Assembly (NCBI RefSeq): GCF_023657595.1
Contig: NZ_CP098323.1
Coordinates: 2,566,001-2,630,000 of the forward strand
Source: Cytobacillus firmus
Lineage (GTDB): Bacteria; Bacillota; Bacilli; Bacillales; Cytobacillaceae
Direction: 5' to 3'
DNA length: 64,000 nucleotides
In this document: one piece after another, positions 7,220 to 14,832 of the stretch
Position numbering within the stretch: the first letter of the stretch is position 1
Layout: each line of letters opens with the position of its first letter
Program-made: the position numbers and the translations under genes
The notes under the pieces: generated by a model
The model's input: the letters and a program-made list of their open reading frames with translations, nothing else
The model's database searches: none
What the model was told of the DNA's origin: nothing

Positions 7220-8482
7220 TTAACTTGCCAAACGATCATTTGCTTCATTTTGCCTGCGCAATTTTTTCATATCAAAACGGATTAGGATAGACACAATGAG
7301 TGCCAACACAAAAAGTCCGGCAAAGCTTGTCAGACTTGAAGCATAGCTTCCTGTTGAATCCTTCATCCATGCTGCAAACATCGGGCCTGCAAGACCAGCT
7401 GCTGCCCAGGCTGTAAGGATGTAGCCGTGAATGGCGCCAAGCTGCTTCGTTCCAAAAACGTCGCCGATAAATGCCGGGATGGATGAGAATCCTCCGCCAT
7501 ACATGGTGTACACAACAGCAAGCATAATCTGGAAAAGAATCGCTTCTTTTGTGATCGGCAGCAAAAGGAATAGGGCGATCTGTGATACGAAGAAAATCGT
7601 ATACGTGTTCGGGCGGCCAATATAGTCAGAAATGGATGCCCATGCAAGACGGCCCAGTCCATTAAAGATGCCAAGCACTCCGACAAGAGTGGCTGCTTCT
7701 GCCGTTGTCAGGCCTATGCTTTCCTGTGCCAGCGGCTTTGCAGCAGATAAAATCGCAATTCCGCACGTTACATTAATGAACAGCATGAACCATAAATAAT
7801 AGAATCGGGTTGTCTTTACTGCTTCATTCGCCGTTAACTGTGCTAAATCCTGTTTAATTTTGATTTTTCCGGCTGCAGCTTTTTCCTTCATGCCTTCAGG
7901 TGCCCAGCCTTCAGGCGGCTTTTCTAGGTATAAAGATGATAATGTCATAATAATCAAGTATGCTGCACCTAAAATAAAGAACGTGTTAGCAGTACCAACA
8001 GATTTAATCAGACCATCCATGACAGGGCTCGCTACCGCTGCAGCAAAGCCAAATCCCATGATGGCCAGGCCAGTTGCAAATCCGCGGCGGTCAGGGAACC
8101 ATTTTACCAGTGTGGATACAGGTGCAATATAGCCTACCCCTAAACCAATTCCCCCAAGAACGCCATAGGTTATGTACAAAAATGGCAATGAACCCAGATT
8201 TACGGCCAATCCGGCTCCAAGCATGCCGGCCCCGAAAAATCCTGCTGCCAGAAGACCAGCCTTTTTTGGTCCATGCTTTTCAACAAAGTGGCCAAGAAAT
8301 GCTGCTGACAATCCCAGAAATAGAATCGCCAAACTGAAGGTCAGCTGTACTTCCTTTGATGACCAGCCAAACTGCTCAATCAATGGATTGGTAAAGTTGC
8401 TCCAGGCGTAAACCGAACCGATGGAGATATGAATCCCTACGGCCGAGGCGGCAATCAGCCACCGATTTTTTGTCTTTTTCAC
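7220..8482 (-). CDS. OFA-family MFS transporter (oxalate/formate antiporter type)
   Basis: A 420-residue, 12-helix major facilitator protein of the OFA family, whose founder is the oxalate:formate exchanger. The conserved N-terminus is IHISIGSVYAWSNFTNPL, followed by the loop 2-3 signature (LGHFVEKHGPKKAG), GIGLGVGYIAPVSTLVKWFPDRRGFATG and FNGLGRLAWASISDYIGR. It starts at GTG, seven bases after GAGGGGG. Its promoter and a 240-base leader with a terminator lie upstream. It precedes the formate-dehydrogenase-like gene on the same strand and shares its leader design. Formate or a related carboxylate is therefore a reasonable but unproven substrate. Confidence 0.85.
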   Translation of the reverse strand: MKKTKNRWLIAASAVGIHISIGSVYAWSNFTNPLIEQFGWSSKEVQLTFSLAILFLGLSAAFLGHFVEKHGPKKAGLLAAGFFGAGMLGAGLAVNLGSLPFLYITYGVLGGIGLGVGYIAPVSTLVKWFPDRRGFATGLAIMGFGFAAAVASPVMDGLIKSVGTANTFFILGAAYLIIMTLSSLYLEKPPEGWAPEGMKEKAAAGKIKIKQDLAQLTANEAVKTTRFYYLWFMLFINVTCGIAILSAAKPLAQESIGLTTAEAATLVGVLGIFNGLGRLAWASISDYIGRPNTYTIFFVSQIALFLLLPITKEAILFQIMLAVVYTMYGGGFSSIPAFIGDVFGTKQLGAIHGYILTAWAAAGLAGPMFAAWMKDSTGSYASSLTSFAGLFVLALIVSILIRFDMKKLRRQNEANDRLAS

Positions 8483-8544
8483 TCTTTTTCCCCCTCGTAA
8501 TACTTGTACCTTTGTAAAGCGGTTTCAAGATGGTTTCCTGAAAC

Positions 8545-8645
8545 AAAAAAACCGCCAATCTCTCCCGCATTCCCGTATTGGGGTATGCTGAAGAAGGATT
8601 GACGGTTAGTATCAAGCAGGATGCGCTGCTTAAAGGACCAACTGT
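8545..8645 (-). promoter_or_regulatory. Candidate attenuator/riboswitch leader of the OFA transporter gene
   Basis: GUUGGU (8642-8637) can pair with ACUAAC (8610-8605) around a second stem, AAGCAG/CUGCUU (8631-8626 and 8619-8614), with loop CGCAUC. The ACUAAC strand overlaps a terminator, ACCGTCAATC/GATTGGCGGT (8606-8597 and 8560-8551), followed by seven T. The hairpin pair, its GCAG-CG..-CUGC core, and the CUAACCG junction match the molybdoenzyme leader at 6862-6953. A ligand or protein that stabilises the upper fold would prevent termination. Confidence 0.6.
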
Positions 8646-8731
8646 TAATCTAATAGAATCTGATGGCATTTTAACCGACGACAGGTTCGCTATCTCAAAT
8701 CAAAATGTGACAGATTTTTGAACTAATAAAA

Positions 8732-8760
8732 ATCATATCACTTTGAAATAACATGTTCAA
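8732..8760 (-). promoter_or_regulatory. SigA promoter of the OFA transporter gene
   Basis: Minus strand: -35 TTGAAC (8760-8755), 17-bp spacer, -10 TATGAT (8737-8732). Start of transcription is expected near 8725, giving a leader of about 240 nt before the GTG start. Confidence 0.65.
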
Positions 8761-8831
8761 GCCCTTTTAGCAATTTTTCACTATGCTGGTGTTGGTTTAA
8801 ATACTAATAGCAGGTCCCGGTGTTCTTCTAT

Positions 8832-9683
8832 TTATCTCCCTTTTTTCACATCATGAAGCAAATCCGGATGGTTTGTGAACATACCGGTTACTCCCCAATT
8901 AATCAGCTGCTTCATTCTTTCCTTGTCGTTGACAGTATACGGATGCAGTTCAAGACCGCTGTTCACAACCTTTTGAACATATTCCTCATTTAAATACGTA
9001 TGGTTAGGACCAATGCCCATCGCGTACTGCTTTATTTCCATAATCTCTTCATCAGTTATTTCTGCGTTTGCTTTATATGAAATTAATTGTACAAGTTTAA
9101 TAGCAGGGTCCAATTCATTCATCACTTTAAGACTTTGAGGGCTGAATGACTGGACGAGCAGTTTATCTTTATTAATCTTATACTTTTCAACCAGACGGAG
9201 CAGTTCTTTTTCCATGCCGGGATAAACATCCGGTGATTTTGTTTCAATGTAATAGCTGTTGTTTTTTCCAAACTTCTTGAAAACCTCTTCAAGTGTCGGC
9301 ACCTTTAAGCCTTCGTATTCCGCTTTTGAAGCATACGGGTACTTCTCGTTAAACCAGCTGCCTGCATCAAGCTGCTTTATTTCGTTTAAAGTATAATCCT
9401 TTACGGATCCTGTTCCATCTGTCGTCCGGTCTAGCGTCACGTCGTGCATCGCAATGAGATGCCCATCCTTTGTCATCTGCAAATCCAATTCAATATAATC
9501 CCCATGCATTTTCTCGCCCATGTCATATGCAGCGATTGTATGCTCAGGTGCATAAGCAGAAGCCCCGCGATGTGACACATTTACAATGTCCCTATGCATG
9601 TCTTTAGCCAGCGCCGCACCTCCTCCAAACGCATTTAGCCCAATAACTGCCGCACCAATAACCGAAATCATTTTCTTCTTCAA
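8832..9683 (-). CDS. glpQ: Secreted glycerophosphodiester phosphodiesterase
   Basis: A 283-residue extracellular GDPD that hydrolyses glycerophosphodiesters to glycerol-3-phosphate and alcohol. It may also act on wall glycerol-phosphate polymers, as shown for B. subtilis GlpQ. It has a signal peptide (about 1-26, ending ALA-K). Catalytic motifs are HRGASAYAPEHT (near 38-49), ELDLQMTKDG with the metal-binding E-x-D, and MHDVTLDRTT. ETKSP is near 150 and TNHPDL lies at the end. Length and motif order match B. subtilis GlpQ closely. The start is probably TTG at 9683 behind GGAG, with an unusually short spacing; the downstream ATG would lose part of the signal peptide's basic region. Single gene. 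Confidence 0.88.
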   Translation of the reverse strand: MKKKMISVIGAAVIGLNAFGGGAALAKDMHRDIVNVSHRGASAYAPEHTIAAYDMGEKMHGDYIELDLQMTKDGHLIAMHDVTLDRTTDGTGSVKDYTLNEIKQLDAGSWFNEKYPYASKAEYEGLKVPTLEEVFKKFGKNNSYYIETKSPDVYPGMEKELLRLVEKYKINKDKLLVQSFSPQSLKVMNELDPAIKLVQLISYKANAEITDEEIMEIKQYAMGIGPNHTYLNEEYVQKVVNSGLELHPYTVNDKERMKQLINWGVTGMFTNHPDLLHDVKKGR

Positions 9684-9936
9684 TGTCTCCGTCCCCTATC
9701 TATAATGGTTTACACATTAAGAATAGTGACGAAATATTAACCCTGTTCTAATATTATGTAAAACCTGGGAGAATAATAGATTACAGGAATATTAATACAA
9801 GCCTTTCTGAATGGGTCACATTCACCATTGTAGAAACTTGTAATCTTTTTATAAGTTTTGTCGAATCTGTTTATTTGCCGGTTAATTTGTCGATAATAGA
9901 ATATAATATTTCATCCCCGGATTAGGAGCCGAATCA

Positions 9937-10110
9937 ATGAACACACCTTCGACTGCTATAAAAAAACTTCACAACGACATCGATGTCCTGCGCAAAAAGA
10001 TGATTTCTGTTGGAAAAAACAAGGGATTGTCACACCCTGAAACGCTCATGTACTCAGAAGAGCTCGATAAGCTCATCTATAAAGTGCAGCGAAGCAAGCT
10101 CATCCATTAG
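9937..10110 (+). CDS. Spo0E-like aspartyl-phosphate phosphatase
   Basis: A 57-residue protein in the Spo0E family, which dephosphorylates Spo0A~P or related response regulators and so delays sporulation. It is a two-helix hairpin. Helix 1 (AIKKLHNDIDVLRKKMIS) and helix 2 carry the signature S-x-ELD-x-LI (SEELDKLI, residues 40-47), which holds the catalytic Asp. AGGAG lies eight bases before ATG 9937. It is monocistronic and followed by a good terminator. The exact target regulator cannot be inferred. Confidence 0.85.
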   Translation: MNTPSTAIKKLHNDIDVLRKKMISVGKNKGLSHPETLMYSEELDKLIYKVQRSKLIH

Positions 10111-10137
10111 AACAACCCTCCATATTTCAAAAAAACG

Positions 10138-10170
10138 CACACTCTTGTAAAAAGGAGTGTGTTTGTTTTA
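10138..10170 (+). terminator. Rho-independent terminator of the Spo0E-like gene
   Basis: Stem CACACTC/GAGTGTG (10138-10144 and 10155-10161) followed by TTTGTTTT. Confidence 0.75.
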
Positions 10171-10260
10171 TGATTAAACGCTCAATCGTGCATTTTTATT
10201 GAGAAAAACGAAAAAGTCCGCCATAATGAAAAGATAATAACTACAAGAAATGGAGATCAT

Positions 10261-10773
10261 ATGAAGAAAAAGTTCATGTTCCTATTAGCAATCGTACTTC
10301 TTGTTCTGACAGCCTGCGGTAAAGATCAGGCACAGGAACCGATTACTTTAAAGGACCAAAGCGGCAATGAAGTTGCCTTCCCGCAGGACAAGCCAAGTGT
10401 CTTCTTCTTTATCACAACATACACCTGAGGACTCTGTCAGCAGCAGCTGGTCGAGCTGCATCAGAATATGGATAAATTAGAAGATCTGGATGCGAATATG
10501 TACATCGTCAGCAATGATCAGCCTGAGCAGCAGCTTGAGCTTTATCAGGCTCTGGAGGAAAAGATGGGCCAAAGCCTCCCTTTTATTTCTGATCCGGATA
10601 TGAAGCTCATTGAACAGGCTGGCATGAAAAATGGCGACACTGCCTACAGAGGCTATGCAATTATGGATGCAAAAGGCAAAATTGTGCTCAATAAGGTCAA
10701 TGACCATTGGGGAGAAGAAATCGATACAACTGCAGAAGACATAAAGAAAGAATTTGAGGAGCTTTCCAACTAA
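10261..10773 (+). CDS. Thioredoxin-like lipoprotein, candidate selenoprotein with UxxC active site
   Basis: One frame of 171 codons runs from ATG 10261 (GGAG five bases upstream) to TAA 10773 with a single in-frame TGA at 10426-10428 (residue 56). A lipoprotein signal with lipobox LTAC is followed by a redoxin-like fold: TLKDQSGNEV, then FFFITTYT-[TGA]-GLCQQQLVEL, then a long C-terminal half. The TGA falls exactly at the first Cys of the expected CxxC motif, giving U-G-L-C. A hairpin with a GGUC apical loop starts 14 bases later, as in bacterial SECIS elements. The protein would be a membrane-anchored extracytoplasmic thiol/selenol oxidoreductase. The alternative is a recent nonsense mutation. 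The sel genes are not in this window. Confidence 0.75.
10426..10459 (+). promoter_or_regulatory. Candidate bacterial SECIS element
   Basis: TGA 10426-10428, then stem GCAGCT (10443-10448), loop GGTCG (10449-10453), stem AGCTGC (10454-10459). The apical GGUC and the 20-base gap from UGA compare well with E. coli fdhF, where GGUC follows UGA after 18 bases. It lies inside the coding sequence, as required for SelB-dependent decoding. Confidence 0.7.
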
Positions 10774-10776
10774 AGA

Positions 10777-10803
10777 CAAAAAAAACACGCTTGAGAGCGT
10801 GTT
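10777..10803 (-). terminator. Rho-independent terminator of the toxin-like gene
   Basis: Stem AACACGCT/AGCGTGTT (10784-10791 and 10796-10803). The T-run exists only on the minus strand (eight T after the stem), so it should stop minus-strand transcription while plus-strand transcripts from the redoxin gene could read on. Confidence 0.7.
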
Positions 10804-10895
10804 CATGAATCCCTGTCTCTATCTGTGAACTGGAGCATGGCGATAACAAACATACCGAAACTGATCATCAAAGACAACACTTCAAAGGTACCCAT
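10803..10895 (-). CDS. Putative holin-like type I toxin peptide (Hol_Tox family)
   Basis: A 30-residue peptide: MGTFEVLSLMISFG, a hydrophobic helix continuing to IAMLQF, and a charged tail DRDRDS. This matches the layout of Hol_Tox peptides (M-x-T/V-F/Y-E-x-L-x-LMI-x-FG) known from type I toxin-antitoxin loci such as those related to TxpA. GGAGG lies about 11 bases upstream of ATG 10895; another ATG nearer the site opens only an 11-codon frame. The peptide should insert in the membrane. An antisense RNA is expected; the convergent redoxin transcript could serve, see findings. Confidence 0.6.
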   Translation of the reverse strand: MGTFEVLSLMISFGMFVIAMLQFTDRDRDS

Positions 10896-10990
10896 TTATA
10901 CATCGCCTCCTTATCTTCAGCCTTCCCGGAACCAAACTTGTCCTATACTCAGGATAAGTGCCCATTTGAAAATCCGTCCAAAAGGCCTAA

Positions 10991-11036
10991 AAAGAGCCAG
11001 CCGCATTGCAAAATTGCATGTGACTGGCTCTTTTTT
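10991..11036. terminator. Strong bidirectional terminator
   Basis: AAAGAGCCAG (10991-11000) pairs with CTGGCTCTTT (11024-11033). The arms are extended inward by CGCA/TGTG and a TGCA-AAAT-TGCA tip. T-runs exist on both strands. It lies upstream of the toxin-like gene and could end the plus-strand antisense transcript. Confidence 0.75.
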
Positions 11037-11084
11037 GTGAAAATCCCCTATTTTCTTAAGCTATCCTCAAAAATTCCCCACTTT

Positions 11085-11215
11085 TATGCGCGTTTTATTC
11101 AGATTTATTTGTGCAAAGCTTGAATTTATATATGCTTTCCAAATTTACTTGCGGATAGCTAAATTTATTTGCGGATAAGCGATTTTTACTTGCGGATAGA
11201 AAAATTTATGTGCGT
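11085..11215. repeat. Degenerate TGCGGATA repeat cluster
   Basis: AT-rich gap with at least three close copies of TTTAYTTGCGGATA (near 11145, 11168 and 11190), flanked by weaker versions such as TTTATGCGCG, TTTATTTGTGC and TTTATGTGCG. Spacing is about 23-26 bases. No reading frame or terminator was seen between the repeat and the membrane-protein stop at 11223. Confidence 0.6.
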
Positions 11216-11222
11216 TTAGCAC

Positions 11223-12302
11223 TTATCCCGAACTTTCTTTTCCAAGTGCCAGCGGAACCTTCACATGTTTCCTTCTTAATGAATCAGCACTTAAATATAA
11301 TTCAACAATCAATAACATTAAAATGATCCAAATGCCTGTATTTAAGATTACTGCCTGCACCGGGCTTTCTATGAAAAAGGTAAACGTAAAGAACATCGCA
11401 AAAGTGAAGATTCGGCTCCACTGTGTCACATCATATGTGAAGATGCCTTCCTTCAAGCCATATATTCGAATGCGACTTACCAGTCTTACTATTTCTATTG
11501 TCTCCACCACAATAAAGACCAGGAAAACGGCAAGCCAAAACCAGGCAGCCGCCTGATGGGCTACAACGCCGGATTTATACATGGCGAGCCCGCTGATGGA
11601 CAGGGCACCGTGAAAAATGCAATTGGTATTATTCCAATCCTTCGCAATGTTCCAGCCGCGAACGGCATAACGTTTAAGAATAAACCACGCACTGACGGAA
11701 TAAAAAAGCAGCCCGAAAAAAATAAGAGCAACATTCAGAATGCCAGGTACATCTGCAAAGACAGTATTGAATAGAAGCACAAGAGATTGTGTGCTGACCG
11801 TCGGCAGCAGCAAAACTCCATGTGACTGCTGTCCAAAGGATATATCCTTGAGCTCCTTGAAGCCTATTAAACTAATCCAAATATATATGATCCATAATCC
11901 CGCATTGAGAATGGCCAGCGCCTGGGCTTCCGCACCAGCTCCAAATTGCTTGAAGAACATGATTCCACAAATCGACGTTCCTGCCACCCAGGTACCAATG
12001 CCAAAACGGTTAATGGGATTAGTGTAATGCAGCTTCTTAAACTCTCCTCTATAAATGGTCATTCCGATCGATACCAGAATGGCCATCCATAAGGCTAAAT
12101 CTGCTATACTCAAAATCTTGCCGAAGCTTCCCAAAAAGAAGGACAAACCGAAGAAATTCAGCAAAACTCCCTGTGTTACAATGCCAAGCGCCATCACAGC
12201 CGCCATTGCAGCCGTATGGATATTAACTTTTTTGCGAATGATAACCAAAACAGCCCCGATAAACAGAAGGCCGAGCAAAATTAAATAAAACACTATAATC
12301 AC
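11223..12302 (-). CDS. Uncharacterised ten-helix membrane protein
   Basis: About 359 residues, almost entirely hydrophobic, with roughly ten predicted transmembrane segments and short polar loops. I do not recognise a family signature; there is no ATP-binding, SLC or channel motif that I can name. Loops carry HYTNPINRFGIGTWVAG, KELKDISFGQQSHG and KRYAVRGWNIAKDWNNTN. The N-terminal start is uncertain: GTG 12302 has no clear ribosome site, whereas GTG 12293 has GGTG six bases upstream. It is transcribed alone. Beyond its stop lies the TGCGGATA repeat cluster rather than a terminator. Confidence 0.7.
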   Translation of the reverse strand: MIIVFYLILLGLLFIGAVLVIIRKKVNIHTAAMAAVMALGIVTQGVLLNFFGLSFFLGSFGKILSIADLALWMAILVSIGMTIYRGEFKKLHYTNPINRFGIGTWVAGTSICGIMFFKQFGAGAEAQALAILNAGLWIIYIWISLIGFKELKDISFGQQSHGVLLLPTVSTQSLVLLFNTVFADVPGILNVALIFFGLLFYSVSAWFILKRYAVRGWNIAKDWNNTNCIFHGALSISGLAMYKSGVVAHQAAAWFWLAVFLVFIVVETIEIVRLVSRIRIYGLKEGIFTYDVTQWSRIFTFAMFFTFTFFIESPVQAVILNTGIWIILMLLIVELYLSADSLRRKHVKVPLALGKESSG

Positions 12303-12362
12303 CGTTAAAATGAATTTATTATAATTATAACATCTTATGCAAGTGACCCTTTCGGTGGGGAT

Positions 12363-12391
12363 AAAAAAAACAGCGCATTTCCATGCACTGT
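12363..12391 (-). terminator. Rho-independent terminator of the histidine kinase gene
   Basis: Minus strand ACAGTGCAT/ATGCGCTGT stem (one G-T pair) with GGAA loop, followed by seven to eight T (12370-12363). Confidence 0.75.
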
Positions 12392-12409
12392 CAGCCCCCG
12401 CTCAACTAT

Positions 12410-13669
12410 TTAAATCAAAACGCTGTTCCGGTTTTGATTACCTTCTGCCTGTATCGAATCCCCCTCATATGGGAGTTCTATCTCAATCTTCGTGCCTTCC
12501 CCAACTTTGCTTTCGATGGTTAAGCGGCCATTATGGTTTTCGATAATTTTATAGCAAATCATTAGACCCAGCCCGGTTCCTTTTTCCTTTGTTGTATAGA
12601 AGGGTTCCCCGAGGCTTGGAATCCGGTCTTCCGAAATGCCTACCCCTTGATCTATGAATTGAACGGAAATTGTATTGCCGGTCTTTTTCATGACTTTAAT
12701 CCTTAATTGGCCGCCGTCTGGCATTGCTTCAATCGCATTCTTAATAATATTCAGGAATACCTGCTTCAATTGGTTTTTTTCACAATAAATCATTGGGGCA
12801 TGAAAATTATTTTCTACTATTATCTCGACGTTATTTAATATAGACTGGGTATTGCTCAGGAGAATCACTTCACTGATTAATTTTGTCAGGTCCTGCTTTT
12901 CAAAAATGTCTGCAGTCGGCTTGGCCAGCACTAAAAATTCACCGACAATTCCATTAATGCGATCCAGTTCCGAAAGCACAATATCAAAATACTCTTCTTT
13001 TTGGCTGCTGGATTTAAAAAGCTGAACAAACCCTTTGATCGAGGTAAGAGGATTACGGATTTCATGTGCGATTCCGGCTGCCATTTGCCCCAGAAGTGCC
13101 AATTTTTCTGATTTTCGCAGGAGCTTTTCCTGTTCTTCTTTTTTATCCGAAATATCTGTTCCTATCGAAAGTACGGCCTCTTTTCCTTCAAATCCGACAC
13201 AAAGCGATGAAATCTCGAAAAATCTAGTGGTTCCATCAAAACGTTTTATTTTATATTCTATATTGTTTAAAAGCTGCTTCTCTGCCTTTATGTACTGATA
13301 ACGTTCCTGCAAACGGCCTTTATAGTCCATCTCAATAAAATCAAGTAGCGACCTGCCAATTAATGCAGCTTTATTTGTTGCCGACAATTCGGTGACTGCA
13401 GCGGAGTTTGCATACAAGATCTCAAAGTCCTTATGTATGAGCACGGAAACGGGAAGTGATTCCAGAAGCATTTTATAGCTTTCCTCGCTGGCCCGCGCTT
13501 TTTCTGCATAGTACCTGCTTTTGTCAAACTGCCAGCCTACAAACCAGGCAATACCTGTAAATAGAAAAAAATCAAAAGTAAAAAACGTTTCATGCGAGAA
13601 AATGGTTTGATAAGAGGTAAATAGAACCGAAATAATCACAAGTGAAATTTGACCTGTCCGTTTACTCAT
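12410..13669 (-). CDS. Orphan PAS-domain sensor histidine kinase (sporulation-kinase-like)
   Basis: A 419-residue kinase expected to autophosphorylate and feed a phosphorelay, as KinA/KinB/KinE-type enzymes do with Spo0F. Two short hydrophobic helices (about 5-46) anchor it. A PAS domain follows (about 64-175, KMLLESLPVSVLIHKDFEILYAN), then the dimerisation/phosphoacceptor box AGIAHEIRNPLTSIKGF with His202. The HATPase domain has NIIKNAIEAM, DQGVGISEDRI and GTGLGLMI. No response regulator gene is adjacent, typical of sporulation kinases. GAGGAC lies three bases before the ATG. The stimulus is unknown. Confidence 0.85.
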   Translation of the reverse strand: MSKRTGQISLVIISVLFTSYQTIFSHETFFTFDFFLFTGIAWFVGWQFDKSRYYAEKARASEESYKMLLESLPVSVLIHKDFEILYANSAAVTELSATNKAALIGRSLLDFIEMDYKGRLQERYQYIKAEKQLLNNIEYKIKRFDGTTRFFEISSLCVGFEGKEAVLSIGTDISDKKEEQEKLLRKSEKLALLGQMAAGIAHEIRNPLTSIKGFVQLFKSSSQKEEYFDIVLSELDRINGIVGEFLVLAKPTADIFEKQDLTKLISEVILLSNTQSILNNVEIIVENNFHAPMIYCEKNQLKQVFLNIIKNAIEAMPDGGQLRIKVMKKTGNTISVQFIDQGVGISEDRIPSLGEPFYTTKEKGTGLGLMICYKIIENHNGRLTIESKVGEGTKIEIELPYEGDSIQAEGNQNRNSVLI

Positions 13670-13771
13670 ATAGTCCTCATTTTTGTGTTTTTCTATTATT
13701 TTAGCATTAAGCGGGAGGGTAACGATATCAATTTTTAAAATTTATTAATAATAGAATCAGCATTATTCGAT

Positions 13772-13815
13772 TAAAAAAACCTGCCTAGGGAAGCCTGATA
13801 ATCCCCGGGCAGGTT
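13772..13815 (-). terminator. Rho-independent terminator of the threonate operon
   Basis: AACCTGCC/GGCAGGTT arms (13778-13785 and 13808-13815); on the minus strand a run of seven T follows (13778-13772). Placed just after the pdxA2 stop. Confidence 0.75.
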
Positions 13816-13824
13816 AAATTAAGC

Positions 13825-14832
13825 CTATTTATTCTTTGGAGCAAGCTCTACTGCCTGACGCATTGCCTCCATTAAGCTTTTCTCGTCAGCTATGCCTTTT
13901 CCGGCAATATCAAAGGCTGTACCATGATCAACGCTTGTACGGATGATGGGAAGGCCGACTGTGATATTAACCCCGGCATCCAGCCCTAATACCTTAACTG
14001 GCCCATGCCCCTGATCATGATACATGGCTACGACAATATCAAAGTCGCCTCGCACAGCTCTGAAAAATAATGTGTCAGCCGGCAGCGGCCCTATAGCATT
14101 AATCCCCTCTGCCTGTGCTTTCTCTACTCCAGGAACGACTTTTTCTTCCTCTTCGCCATATCCGAATAATCCATTTTCGCCTGCATGAGGATTGATTCCG
14201 CAAACAGCGATTTTAGGTGATTCGATGCCGGCTTTTTTCAATGTGTCATGAGCCAGCTTCAGTACGTGATACACTCTTTCCGGGTTGATCATTTTTACTG
14301 CATCAATAATTCCGACATGTGTTGTCACGTGGATAACTCTTAAGTTTGGTGCGGATAACATCATGGAATAATCTTTCGTATTGGTCAAATCCGCTAAAAT
14401 CTCTGTATGGCCTGGATACATATGGCCGCCCTTTTGTAATGCTTCCTTGTTTAAAGGTGCAGTACAGATCGCATCAATCCGATTTTCTTTTGCCATTTCG
14501 ATCGCTTTGGCTAAGTATTGAAATGCTGCGTTCCCAGCCTCCGGAGACACCTGCCCAATTGGGAGGTCTTCCGGCAGAAGGTCCAAATCAAGGCAATGTA
14601 CTACCCCATGCTTATATGGGATCTCGCGTAATTGCTCTGCGCTTACCGCTTCAATAACAAGCCCGCTGTTAACAAATGATTTGGCCCGCTCTAAAATTTT
14701 TTTATCACCAATGACAAGCGGGTTGCTTATTTCATACATTTCAGCATCGGCAAGGCTTTTTAAAATTATTTCCGGTCCTACCCCCGCTGCATCCCCCATT
14801 GTAATGCCTACTACTGGTTTAGTTTGACTCAT
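13825..14832 (-). CDS. pdxA2: PdxA2-type 4-phospho-D-threonate / D-erythronate dehydrogenase
   Basis: A 335-residue NAD-dependent dehydrogenase of the PdxA family: ITMGDAAGVGPEI, then GHTEILADLT, then HVTTHVGIIDAVKMI, then YHDQGHGPVKVLGLD, where the histidines bind the metal. True pyridoxine PdxA is not expected in this branch of Firmicutes, which make PLP by PdxST. The adjacent DUF1537 kinase and sugar-acid permease point to PdxA2, which oxidises and decarboxylates 4-phospho-threonate or -erythronate to dihydroxyacetone phosphate. The ATG at 14832 has GAAAGG nine bases upstream; a TTG three codons earlier is less likely. It overlaps the dtnK end, so it is translationally coupled. Confidence 0.85.
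   Translation of the reverse strand: MSQTKPVVGITMGDAAGVGPEIILKSLADAEMYEISNPLVIGDKKILERAKSFVNSGLVIEAVSAEQLREIPYKHGVVHCLDLDLLPEDLPIGQVSPEAGNAAFQYLAKAIEMAKENRIDAICTAPLNKEALQKGGHMYPGHTEILADLTNTKDYSMMLSAPNLRVIHVTTHVGIIDAVKMINPERVYHVLKLAHDTLKKAGIESPKIAVCGINPHAGENGLFGYGEEEEKVVPGVEKAQAEGINAIGPLPADTLFFRAVRGDFDIVVAMYHDQGHGPVKVLGLDAGVNITVGLPIIRTSVDHGTAFDIAGKGIADEKSLMEAMRQAVELAPKNK

Noticed and set aside
12330-12409. Small RNA between the membrane protein and kinase genes
   Set aside because: The only structure is a normal terminator for the kinase gene.
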